A DNA stretch of 20,473 nucleotides from Clostridiales bacterium UBA4644 (GTDB lineage Bacteria > Bacillota > Clostridia > Oscillospirales > Butyricicoccaceae). The stretch spans positions 34,658 through 55,130 of the forward strand of contig DHMK01000078.1 in the NCBI GenBank assembly GCA_002405755.1, written 5' to 3'. This document shows, one piece after another, positions 1 to 6,711 of this stretch. The notes under the pieces are model-generated. The model did no database searches and had not been told where the DNA came from. It was given only the letters and a program-made list of their open reading frames with translations. The position numbers were made by a program, and so were the translations under genes. Numbering within the stretch: position 1 is the stretch's first letter; each line of letters begins with the position of its first letter.

Positions 1-36
1 CTACCAATTCCAACACACCGGCAAAAATACAATCTT

Positions 37-65
37 ATTATAATGCGGGTTTGGTCAAAAAGCAA
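37..65 (-). promoter_or_regulatory. possible leftward sigma-A promoter
   Basis: On the minus strand a perfect TATAAT (plus-strand 37-42) lies 17 bases downstream of TTGCTT (60-65). The -10 box is ideal but the -35 matches the consensus in only three of six positions. If real, it would drive a gene that begins left of the window. No ribosome site for such a gene is visible in the 36 bases that remain, so this is tentative. Confidence 0.3.
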
Positions 66-137
66 GCCCTAATATGAACATTGTGTAAAACGCTGAAAAT
101 AAGTCTTGATAATTTCGCAATATGCATAATCAAACGC

Positions 138-149
138 TTTTTGCAAAAA
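138..149. repeat. 12-bp perfect palindrome
   Basis: TTTTTGCAAAAA reads the same on both strands. It could be a dimeric regulator site, but A/T-rich palindromes of this size arise easily by chance in such a region. Confidence 0.3.
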
Positions 150-278
150 CAGAATAAAAAATCACGCTGGGAGATGCTTCCTTTTTTTCTGAAAAGGGGG
201 CGCGGAAGAGCGGGTTCGGCTAAAACCAATTTTTTGCGCTATAAAAGTCGAAAACCGGGGGAAAAAAGAACGACCCAT

Positions 279-298
279 AAAATTTCCGCAAAATTTCC
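279..298. repeat. helically phased 9-bp direct repeat
   Basis: AAAATTTCC occurs at 279-287 and again at 290-298, so the copies are 11 bp apart, about one turn of B-DNA, and would face the same side of the helix. It is 160-180 bp upstream of the opp promoter. It could be a protein site or an A-tract bending element; no function can be assigned. Confidence 0.35.
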
Positions 299-334
299 TG
301 TTTTGACTGTTTTGCTTTCCGATTTACCCTTGTG

Positions 335-360
335 AATTATCGAAAAAACACTCGTCAAAA
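335..360. repeat. upstream copy of imperfect 26-bp direct repeat
   Basis: Shares 22 of 26 bases with 444-469. The conserved blocks in order are AATTA, CGAAAA, CACT and GTCAAAA; mismatches are at the 6th, 13th, 14th and 19th positions. Both copies are followed by GTGA, directly here and after three extra A in the other copy. The offset is exactly 109 bp. A paired operator is an inference. Confidence 0.55.
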
Positions 361-391
361 GTGAAAAAATGCGGCGAGGTCAAGGACTTTA

Positions 392-419
392 CCAAAACCG
401 AGAACCACAGCCGTTTTGG
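392..419. repeat. inverted repeat with 7-bp arms
   Basis: CCAAAAC at 392-398 and GTTTTGG at 413-419 are perfect complements separated by 14 bases. The element lies between the two copies of the 26-bp direct repeat and ends 42 bp before the -35 box. It could be a dimer-binding site; as an RNA hairpin it would be weak and lies outside the predicted transcript. Confidence 0.35.
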
Positions 420-443
420 AAATCTGCCAAAAAACGCAAAAAA

Positions 444-469
444 AATTAGCGAAAAGCCACTTGTCAAAA
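444..469. repeat. promoter-proximal copy of imperfect 26-bp direct repeat, covering the -35 box
   Basis: Second copy of the element at 335-360 (22/26 identical). Its last nine bases contain the TTGTCA -35 hexamer (461-466), so a protein bound here would compete with or contact RNA polymerase. The copy also contains a small inverted repeat, CACTT at 458-462 with AAGTG at 471-475. Confidence 0.55.
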
Positions 470-489
470 AAAGTGACCTGTTGTATAAT
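461..489 (+). promoter_or_regulatory. sigma-A promoter of the opp operon
   Basis: TTGTCA (461-466), a 17-base spacer, then a perfect TATAAT (484-489). Predicted transcription start is about 496, giving a leader of roughly 115 nt before the oppA start at 611. It is the only strong plus-strand promoter seen before the six-gene transport operon. Confidence 0.8.
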
Positions 490-502
490 TATAAGCATCA
501 AT

Positions 503-526
503 TTGGCCGTTTTGTCTTTTGGCCAA
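503..526 (+). promoter_or_regulatory. inverted repeat just inside the opp leader
   Basis: TTGGCC (503-508) and GGCCAA (521-526) are perfect complements around a 12-base T-rich spacer, starting a few bases after the predicted transcription start. It could act as a 5' stabilising hairpin of the mRNA or as a DNA operator; the sequence alone does not decide. It is not followed by a T-run, so it is not a terminator. Confidence 0.4.
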
Positions 527-610
527 GGGCACGTCTCTTACGCGGAAAGGGAAGGACCTTGGCAAGGATGGGAACCGGGCAAAAGGTAAATTATTAAAGG
601 AGATGCGCAA

Positions 611-2440
611 ATGAGTAAGAAACTGATTGCTCTGCTGTTGGCTGCTATGATGCTTCTGGCGATGGCCGCTGCCTGCGGAAACAACAACGCCAATGTCAAC
701 AACGACAACAACAGCGAAAACAATGACACTCCCAGCAACGACGACAACCCCGCCCCCGTTGAGACTGCCAAGAAGGTCTATTATTCCGTTCTGGGCAGCG
801 ATCACTCCAGCCTGAACTTCCTGGATAACGTGGATACGCCCGTGGAGACCGTGGCTACCTACTGCATGAGCTATCTCTATCGTACCTATCCCAATGAGGA
901 TGGTATGGGCTATCATTACATCTGCGATATCGCCGCCGAGATGCCCATCAAGGTCGACGATTATAACTGGGACATCAAGATCCGCGAAGATGTCAAGTGG
1001 AACGACGGCACCCCCATCAATGCCGACACCTTCATGTTCACCTTCCAGCAGCAGCTGAATCCCAAGATGGCCGCCAGAATGGCCACCTTCCTGTTCGACA
1101 ACGCCATCACCATCAAGGGCGCGAAGGAATACTTCGAGCAGGGCGCTGACGGCAACATCTCCTGGGATACCGTCGGCATCCAGAAGATCGACGACTACAC
1201 CATCCGCATCACCACCACCGACACCAACACTGCCGATCAGGTCTGCAACCACTTCTATCAGAGAAACCTGGTTCCCGTCCATGAGAAGCTTTGGAATGAG
1301 TGTCTGAGCGCTGACGGCGCCACCACCTCCTACGGCTCCGACCTGAGCCACTTCATCGGCTGCGGCCCCTACACCTTCACCACCTGGGATTACGATTCCA
1401 TCCAGATCTACACCAAGAATCCCGACCACTGGCTGTCTGACCTGTTCCATTACGATGAGGTCCAGATCCGCATCGTTCCCGAGATGAACGCCCGCGTTGA
1501 GCTGTGGGAGCAGGGCCTGCTGGATTCTCTGAGCCCCAACGCCGAGACCCTGGAGCGCTACATCGATGATCCCCGCCTGGTGGAATATGGCTCCACCACC
1601 GTCTATCACCTGGACATCAACTGCAAGAACCCCAACAACCCCATCTGCGGCTCTGACAATTACCGCAAGGCCATCTATCACGCGATGAACCGCGAAGTCA
1701 TCGCCAAGGAGCTGTTTGGCCACATGGAGCCCGCCGGCTGGTATGTCAACTCTCAGGCCGGTCTGCTCAGCGAGAACGCCCTGACCTACCGTGAGTCCAA
1801 GTACGGCAAGGCCGTCGAAGAGATGGTCGCTGGCTGGAGCGCCGAAGGCAGCACCACCGGCTATAATCCCGAGCTGGCCCTGGATTACTTCAACAAGGCT
1901 TGCGAGGAGTGCAATGTCAGCGAAGACACCGTCATCAACATCATCATAGCTTACGATCCCTCTGATACGGCCTGGCACAAGACCGCGCAGTACATTCAGC
2001 AGGAATTCCCCGTGATCTTTAACAACCGCGTCACCGTCGAGATCAAGAACTATTCCGGCATCTCCACCACTGCTTATAAGCAGCAGGGCGATGATGGCTG
2101 GGATCTGTCTCCCAACGACTGGGCTCGCGGTATGTCCCGTACTTATCCGTTCCAGTGCTTCTACTACTTCACCTCCGGCTACGAGGGCGGCCCCAACAAC
2201 TACCACAACGCCGATTTCGATGCTCAGTATGATTACTGCGCTTCCATCCAGAACGGCGATTACGACACCCTGCTGCAGGAGACCCAGAAGCTGGAAGAGA
2301 TCTATCTGGAGCATGTGATCCAGTGCCCCATTGTTCAGGATGTTTCTTATGAGCTGCATGCTGAGCGCCTGGCCCTCCCCGTCAAGACCTACATTCCGGG
2401 CTTTGGCTGGGGCAACTGCTACGGCGATATCAAAGAATAA
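611..2440 (+). CDS. oppA: oligopeptide ABC transporter substrate-binding lipoprotein (OppA/AmiA type, SBP family 5)
   Basis: Extracellular receptor that captures peptides and hands them to the OppBC channel. The 609-residue protein starts with a Lys-containing n-region, a hydrophobic segment (residues 5-21) and a lipobox-like AAAC ending at Cys22, the expected lipidation site, followed by an Asn/Asp-rich linker to about residue 50. Downstream are stretches typical of SBP family 5, such as the VKWNDGTPINADTFMFTF block and the region around YRKAIYHAMNRE. The length suits oligopeptide rather than dipeptide or nickel receptors. The start is fixed by AAAGGAG at 596-602, eight bases before ATG. It is first in a six-gene operon behind the promoter at 461-489, as in amiA-led loci. 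Bound ligand cannot be read from sequence; the downstream deacylase suggests peptides or acyl amino acids with D-residues. Family assignment is firm, specificity is not. Confidence 0.93.
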   Translation: MSKKLIALLLAAMMLLAMAAACGNNNANVNNDNNSENNDTPSNDDNPAPVETAKKVYYSVLGSDHSSLNFLDNVDTPVETVATYCMSYLYRTYPNEDGMGYHYICDIAAEMPIKVDDYNWDIKIREDVKWNDGTPINADTFMFTFQQQLNPKMAARMATFLFDNAITIKGAKEYFEQGADGNISWDTVGIQKIDDYTIRITTTDTNTADQVCNHFYQRNLVPVHEKLWNECLSADGATTSYGSDLSHFIGCGPYTFTTWDYDSIQIYTKNPDHWLSDLFHYDEVQIRIVPEMNARVELWEQGLLDSLSPNAETLERYIDDPRLVEYGSTTVYHLDINCKNPNNPICGSDNYRKAIYHAMNREVIAKELFGHMEPAGWYVNSQAGLLSENALTYRESKYGKAVEEMVAGWSAEGSTTGYNPELALDYFNKACEECNVSEDTVINIIIAYDPSDTAWHKTAQYIQQEFPVIFNNRVTVEIKNYSGISTTAYKQQGDDGWDLSPNDWARGMSRTYPFQCFYYFTSGYEGGPNNYHNADFDAQYDYCASIQNGDYDTLLQETQKLEEIYLEHVIQCPIVQDVSYELHAERLALPVKTYIPGFGWGNCYGDIKE

Positions 2441-2455
2441 TCGCCCCCGCTTCCG

Positions 2456-2471
2456 CTGTGATCCGTCACAG
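2456..2471 (+). promoter_or_regulatory. small UNCG-type hairpin after oppA
   Basis: CTGTGA (2456-2461), loop TCCG, TCACAG (2466-2471) form a perfect 6-bp stem with a UNCG-class tetraloop, 15 bases after the oppA stop. It is the first of two hairpins in the oppA-oppB gap and could stabilise the 3' end of an oppA-only transcript. Confidence 0.5.
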
Positions 2472-2490
2472 TACTTGGATGTCCCTTTTC

Positions 2491-2523
2491 GGGAGCGTGC
2501 CGCCTCTGCGGCGGCACGCTCCC
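2491..2523 (+). promoter_or_regulatory. strong 14-bp hairpin between oppA and oppB (mRNA stabiliser or leaky terminator)
   Basis: GGGAGCGTGCCGCC (2491-2504) pairs perfectly with GGCGGCACGCTCCC (2510-2523) around a 5-base loop. No U-tract follows directly; a run of six T at 2546-2551 with four more at 2553-2556 starts 22 bases later, after a weak GCC/GGC mini-stem. In many binding-protein transport operons such a hairpin protects the receptor mRNA or cuts down read-through, giving more receptor than permease. Which of these applies here is inference. Confidence 0.65.
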
Positions 2524-2599
2524 TCTCTAAGAGCCGGAAGGCGTCTTTTTTGTTTTCCTGATCCTTTCCAGGAAAATCCAATGCAGTTAGGAGAATCCT

Positions 2600-3550
2600 A
2601 TGTTTAAGTACATTCTGGAGCGCATTGGCGCCATGCTGATCACGCTGTTTTTGGTCATGACCCTGTCCTTCTTCGTGATCCGCCTGATGCCGATGACTAT
2701 CTTTGAAAATCCCGAGGTTCCCGCTGAGATCCAGCGGCAGCTGGAGGACAAATTCCACCTGAACGATCCGATGATCGTCCAGTATTATTACTTCATGCGG
2801 GATGTGATCACCGATCTGGACTTCGGCATTTCCATCAAGCTCCGTCCCGGTCTGCCGGTGTGGGATATTCTGGTTTCCCGTCTGCCGCCCACGCTTTTGG
2901 TGAACTTCCTTTCCCTGTTCATTTCCGTGCCCCTTGGTCTGATCGCCGGTACGGCGGCGGCACTGAAGCGCAATACCTGGCTGGACCATGTGATCTCCTT
3001 CCTTGTGGTCATATTCATATCGGTCCCGTCCTTTGTCTTTGCCTCCGTGATGCAATACGGTCTGGCTTATAAGCTGGGCTGGTTCCCGGTGCTTTATGAC
3101 GCTACCACGGGTACCGTTGGCGCCATGCTGTCCTCCATGATCCTGCCCATCATCGCGCTGTCTCTGGGACCCATCGCCACCATCGCCCGTTACCTGCGCG
3201 GCGAGCTGATCGAAAACATTTCCTCTGAGTACCTGCTGCTGGCCCGCACCAAGGGCCTCACCAAGGTCCAGTCCATCACCCGCCACGCGTTCCGCAACTC
3301 CCTGATCCCCATTTCCAATACCCTGATCTCCATGATCACCGGTATTATGGGCGGATCGCTGGTTATCGAAAATATCTTTGCCATCCCCGGCGAAGGCGGC
3401 CTGCTGGTCAAGTCTATCATGGCCGGCGACCACTTCCTGACGGTGGCGTGTTTGATCTTCTATTCCGTGACTTCTCTGGTGACGATCCTGATCGTCGACC
3501 TGTCTTACGGTATCATCGACCCCCGCGTCAGAGTAGGAGGCAGAAAATAA
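2600..3550 (+). CDS. oppB: oligopeptide ABC transporter permease OppB
   Basis: One of the two membrane subunits forming the peptide channel. The 316-residue protein has a first membrane helix at about residues 9-30, an extracellular stretch to about 95, then several helices (about 97-120, 131-150, 165-190, 240-255 and 280-305). The EAA coupling loop is at about 209-236 (YLLLARTKGL, then RHAFRNSLIP), the part that docks into the ATPases. Length matches the OppB/DppB family. The start is supported by TAGGAG at 2588-2593, six bases before the ATG. It follows oppA after a 159-base gap with two hairpins and abuts oppC with no gap, so the permeases are likely made together. OppB is preferred to DppB because the receptor is large and both ATPases are present. 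Confidence 0.93.
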   Translation: MFKYILERIGAMLITLFLVMTLSFFVIRLMPMTIFENPEVPAEIQRQLEDKFHLNDPMIVQYYYFMRDVITDLDFGISIKLRPGLPVWDILVSRLPPTLLVNFLSLFISVPLGLIAGTAAALKRNTWLDHVISFLVVIFISVPSFVFASVMQYGLAYKLGWFPVLYDATTGTVGAMLSSMILPIIALSLGPIATIARYLRGELIENISSEYLLLARTKGLTKVQSITRHAFRNSLIPISNTLISMITGIMGGSLVIENIFAIPGEGGLLVKSIMAGDHFLTVACLIFYSVTSLVTILIVDLSYGIIDPRVRVGGRK

Positions 3551-4702
3551 ATGATTTACGACAGAAACAATTTGCCGGAAGAGCTGAAAAATCTGCCTGC
3601 TTCTGCATTTGAGTCTCTCCACCAGGAGGACATCAAGGACGAAAAGTTTCAGACAAAGCCCATCGGCTTCTTCAAGGACGCCATGATCCGCCTGAGCAAG
3701 GACGCCGTCTCCATGATCTCCCTGGCGATGATCCTGCTGATCGTGATCCTTTCTCTGGTGGTCCCCAACATCACCGGCTACACCTACACCCAGCAGAACG
3801 TGTCCCAGACCAATATGCCCCCCAAGATCCCCGGCCTGGAAAAGCTGGGCATCGCCGATGGCACCTATATCCTGAAGGACCGCCGGAAGGACAAGCTGGA
3901 CGACACCGACCGCTACCCCGAGGGCAGCGTTCTGGAGACCCTCAACGAGCATGAGGTCAACGGTGTGATCATGTGCGATGTGAAGGTGGATTATTACGCC
4001 TTCTGCGGCGCTCCCGCCGATGAGTATCACTGGCTGGGCACCGACTCCCTGGGCCGCGACCTGATGACCCGTCTGTTCCGCGGCGCGCGGATCTCTCTGC
4101 TGATCGCCGTCATCACCGTGTTTACCAATGTGTTCATCGGCGTGGTCTACGGCGCAGTCTCCGCTTATTACGGCGGCAAGGTGGATATCTTCATGACCCA
4201 CCTGGCCGAGGTCATGGACGGTATGCCCTATGTGGTGGTTACCATCCTGTTCATGCTGGTGCTGGGCGCCGGTATCTTCTCCATCATCCTGGCCATGACG
4301 GTCACTGGCTGGATCGGCACCTCCCGCCTGATCCGCGCACAGTTCTATCGCTTTAAGGGCCGCGAGTATGTCCTGGCTGCCCGGACGCTGGGCGTGCCTG
4401 ACCGCGTGCTGATCTTCCGCCACATCCTGCCTAACTGCGTTGGTCCACTGATCACTCGAAGCATGATCGCCATCCCCGGCGCCATCTTCTCTGAGTCCTT
4501 CCTGGCATACATCGGCCTTGGTATCGCGCCGCCCAATCCCTCCATCGGCATTCTGCTTTCCGATGGTCAGAAGGTGCTGCTGCAGTACCCCTATCAGACG
4601 GTCTTCCCCGCGATCCTGATCTCCGTGCTGATGATCGCCTTTAACCTGTTCTCCAACGGTCTGCGTGACGCGCTGGATCCCACGAAACGCGGAGAGGAGT
4701 AA
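3551..4702 (+). CDS. oppC: oligopeptide ABC transporter permease OppC with enlarged extracellular segment
   Basis: Second channel subunit. At 383 residues it is longer than the roughly 300 usual for OppC. The cytoplasmic N-terminus (1-50) leads into a first membrane helix (about 52-72). A long polar segment (about 75-158) then reaches the family hallmark LGTDSLGRD (162-170). More helices follow (about 172-198, 208-250, 305-320, 352-372), with the EAA loop at about 272-296 (YVLAARTLGVPDR, HILPN). The extra length lies in the loop after the first helix, on the outer face where the receptor would dock. The start directly follows the oppB stop; its GTAGGAGG ribosome site (3534-3541) lies inside the end of oppB, so translation is probably coupled. 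Family call is firm; a role of the loop in docking is inference. Confidence 0.92.
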   Translation: MIYDRNNLPEELKNLPASAFESLHQEDIKDEKFQTKPIGFFKDAMIRLSKDAVSMISLAMILLIVILSLVVPNITGYTYTQQNVSQTNMPPKIPGLEKLGIADGTYILKDRRKDKLDDTDRYPEGSVLETLNEHEVNGVIMCDVKVDYYAFCGAPADEYHWLGTDSLGRDLMTRLFRGARISLLIAVITVFTNVFIGVVYGAVSAYYGGKVDIFMTHLAEVMDGMPYVVVTILFMLVLGAGIFSIILAMTVTGWIGTSRLIRAQFYRFKGREYVLAARTLGVPDRVLIFRHILPNCVGPLITRSMIAIPGAIFSESFLAYIGLGIAPPNPSIGILLSDGQKVLLQYPYQTVFPAILISVLMIAFNLFSNGLRDALDPTKRGEE

Positions 4703-4706
4703 TACT

Positions 4707-5771
4707 ATGGCTGATTATATGAACAATGAAGTCATCCTGAGCGTCAAGGATCTCCGGATCAGCTTCCGGGCCTATGGCGGTAAGGTGCAGGCCGTCCGCG
4801 GCATCAGCTTCGACCTTCACCGGGGCGAAACGCTGGCCATCGTGGGCGAGTCCGGCTCCGGCAAGTCCGTGAGCATCAAGGCCATTATGGGTATTCTGGC
4901 CAACAACGCCATCATCGAAGAGGGCGAGATCCTCTACGACGGCAAGGACCTGACCAAGGTCAAGGAGGATGCTTTCCACGAGATCCGCGGAAAGCGCATC
5001 GGCCTGATCTTCCAGGATCCCCTGTCCGCGCTGAACCCCATTATGAAGATCGGCAAGCAGATCACCGAGGTCCTGCGCCTGAACAAAAAGGTCACCAAGG
5101 AAGAGGCACGGGAAAAGGCGCTGGAGCTGATGCGCGCCGTGGGCATCCCCGATGTGGAGCGCCGCTTTGAGCAGTATCCCTTCCAGTTCTCCGGAGGTAT
5201 GCGGCAACGTATCGTTATCGCCATCGCCCTGGCCGGCGACCCGGAGATCCTGATCTGCGACGAGCCCACCACCGCTCTGGACGTGACCGTCCAGGCCAAG
5301 ATCCTGGAGCTGATCAACCAGATCAAGGTGGAAAAGAACCTTTCCGTCATCTTCATCACCCACGATCTGGGCGTCGTGGCCAATATGGCCGACCGGGTCA
5401 ACGTGATGTATGCCGGCAAGATCGTGGAGACCGGCACCAGCGAGGAGATCTTCTTCGCTCCCGCCCATCCTTATACCTGGGCGCTGCTATCCTCTATGCC
5501 CGACCTGCACACCAAGGAGCGCCTGCTGGCCATCCCCGGCACGCCGCCCAACATGATCTATCCCCCCAAGGGCGACGCCTTTGCGCCCCGTAACCAGTTC
5601 GCCATGCGGATCGATTACGAGCAGGAGCCCCCCATGTTTAAGATCACCGAGACCCATGCCGCCGCCACTTGGCTGCTGCATCCGCAGGCACAGAACAACC
5701 ATATCGAAATGCCTGCAAGCCTGAAGGCCCGTATTGAACGCATGAAAAGGAGTGGAGCGGTAAATGGCTGA
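4707..5771 (+). CDS. oppD: oligopeptide ABC transporter ATPase OppD, lacking the usual C-terminal cysteine motif
   Basis: One of two cytoplasmic ATPases that power peptide import. The 354-residue protein has Walker A GESGSGKS (47-54), Q-loop FQDPLSALNP (about 102-111), signature FSGGM (161-165), Walker B ILICDEP (181-187) and H-loop His219. The C-terminal oligopeptide-transporter domain follows. In most OppD/DppD proteins this tail carries four cysteines that can bind an iron-sulfur cluster; here the matching places read GDAFAPRN, MRID and AATWLL, with none. From memory, OppD/AmiE of lactic acid bacteria look alike. ATG 4707 is chosen because GGAGAGGAG (4691-4699) sits before it; the in-frame ATG 14 codons upstream lies inside oppC. 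The stop overlaps oppF by 8 nt. Confidence 0.93.
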   Translation: MADYMNNEVILSVKDLRISFRAYGGKVQAVRGISFDLHRGETLAIVGESGSGKSVSIKAIMGILANNAIIEEGEILYDGKDLTKVKEDAFHEIRGKRIGLIFQDPLSALNPIMKIGKQITEVLRLNKKVTKEEAREKALELMRAVGIPDVERRFEQYPFQFSGGMRQRIVIAIALAGDPEILICDEPTTALDVTVQAKILELINQIKVEKNLSVIFITHDLGVVANMADRVNVMYAGKIVETGTSEEIFFAPAHPYTWALLSSMPDLHTKERLLAIPGTPPNMIYPPKGDAFAPRNQFAMRIDYEQEPPMFKITETHAAATWLLHPQAQNNHIEMPASLKARIERMKRSGAVNG

Positions 5772-6711
5772 CGATTACATTCTCGAAGTAAAAAACCTCT
5801 GCCAGCATTTCAGCTCTGGCCGCGGTAAAAACAAAATGGTCGTGAAGGCCGTGGACGATGTAAGCTTCAGAGTCCGCCGTGCCGAGACCTTCGGTCTGGT
5901 GGGTGAATCCGGCTGCGGAAAGACCACCACCGGCCGGACCATCATCCGTCTGTACGATCCCACCGGCGGCGAGGTGCTGTTTGACGGCAAGCCCATCTCC
6001 GGTAAGATGGATAAGGAGCTGCGCAATTATCTGACCTCCAATATCTCCATGATCTTCCAGGATCCCATTGAATCGTTGAACCCCAAGATGACCATCGAGG
6101 AGATCGTGGGCGAGGGTCTGAAGGTCCGCGGCCAGAAGGATCCCGCGGAGATCCGCCAGAAGGTAGTGGAGATGCTGGCCAAGGTTGGCCTTGTGGAGGA
6201 GCATGCCACCCGTTATCCCCACGAGTTCTCCGGCGGCCAGCGGCAGCGTATCGGCATCGCCCGCGCCATCATCATCAACCCCAAGATGGTCATTGCGGAC
6301 GAGCCTGTCTCCGCGCTGGACGTTTCCGTTCAGGCACAGGTCATCAACCTGCTGAACGACCTGAAGGAGGAAATGGGCCTGACCATCCTGTTCATCGCCC
6401 ATAACCTCTCTGTCGTCAAATACTTCTCCGACCGGATCGGCGTTATGTACTACGGTCATCTGGTGGAGGTCGCCAACGGTGACGATCTGTATGCAAAGCC
6501 GCTGCACCCCTATACCCGCGCTTTGCTTTCGGCCATCCCCGAGCCTAACCCTCTGACCGAGCGCACCCGCGTCCGCATCGACTATGTGCCGGAGCGCGAC
6601 CATGATTATTCCGTGGAGAAGCCCTCCATGGAAGAGGCGGAGCCGGGCCATTTCGTCTATTGCTCTCCCTCCGAGCTGAAGAAGTATCGGGAAATCGTGA
6701 AAAATGCTTGA
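5764..6711 (+). CDS. oppF: oligopeptide ABC transporter ATPase OppF
   Basis: Partner ATPase of OppD. In 315 residues it shows Walker A GESGCGKT (47-54), Q-loop FQDPIESLNP (about 98-107), signature EFSGGQ (154-159), Walker B MVIADEP (175-181) and H-loop His213 (FIAHNLS). The consecutive Walker and signature motifs are intact, so both ATP sites of the OppD-OppF pair should be competent. The C-terminal tail ends in a GHFVYCSPSELKKY-type stretch that resembles AmiF more than enterobacterial OppF. The ATG follows AAAAGGAG (5745-5752) by 11 bases and overlaps the oppD stop in an ATG-GC-TGA arrangement, so translation is likely coupled. Its own stop overlaps the deacylase start in the same manner. 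OppF rather than DppF is inferred from operon context. Confidence 0.93.
   Translation: MADDYILEVKNLCQHFSSGRGKNKMVVKAVDDVSFRVRRAETFGLVGESGCGKTTTGRTIIRLYDPTGGEVLFDGKPISGKMDKELRNYLTSNISMIFQDPIESLNPKMTIEEIVGEGLKVRGQKDPAEIRQKVVEMLAKVGLVEEHATRYPHEFSGGQRQRIGIARAIIINPKMVIADEPVSALDVSVQAQVINLLNDLKEEMGLTILFIAHNLSVVKYFSDRIGVMYYGHLVEVANGDDLYAKPLHPYTRALLSAIPEPNPLTERTRVRIDYVPERDHDYSVEKPSMEEAEPGHFVYCSPSELKKYREIVKNA

Larger units (their letters stand above)
1..610. other. AT-rich gene-free regulatory region upstream of the opp operon
   Basis: About 600 bases without a credible gene. The short open frames here have no good ribosome site and encode low-complexity Lys/Arg/Phe-rich peptides. Composition is strongly A/T-rich with many A and T runs, in contrast to the GC-rich genes that follow. 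It holds a possible leftward promoter near the left edge, a 12-bp palindrome at 138-149, a 9-bp repeat at 279-298, an imperfect 26-bp direct repeat (335-360 and 444-469), an inverted repeat at 392-419, and the opp promoter at 461-489. The leader RNA would be about 115 nt. No T-box or known riboswitch core was recognised. Confidence 0.75.

Noticed and set aside
279..298. Possible CodY box in the opp leader
   Set aside because: The sequence resembles the AATTTTC half but lacks the inverted second half; better described as a direct repeat.
81..597. Short plus-strand open frames at 81-335 and 361-597
   Set aside because: Both lie in the AT-rich leader, have no good ribosome site, and the second crosses the opp promoter. 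Their peptides are Lys/Phe-rich and not recognisable.
603..614. Three-codon mini-frame ATG CGC AAA TGA overlapping the oppA start
   Set aside because: The ribosome site AAAGGAG ends at 602, directly before this ATG, so it cannot be used well; spacing to the oppA ATG is ideal.
464..4423. A 1319-codon open frame on the minus strand, antisense to oppA, oppB and oppC
   Set aside because: It spells His/Asp/Gly/Val-rich low-complexity sequence with no family features, lacks a ribosome site, and lies over three well-supported genes. It arises because the strongly biased codons of the plus-strand genes avoid reverse-complement stops.
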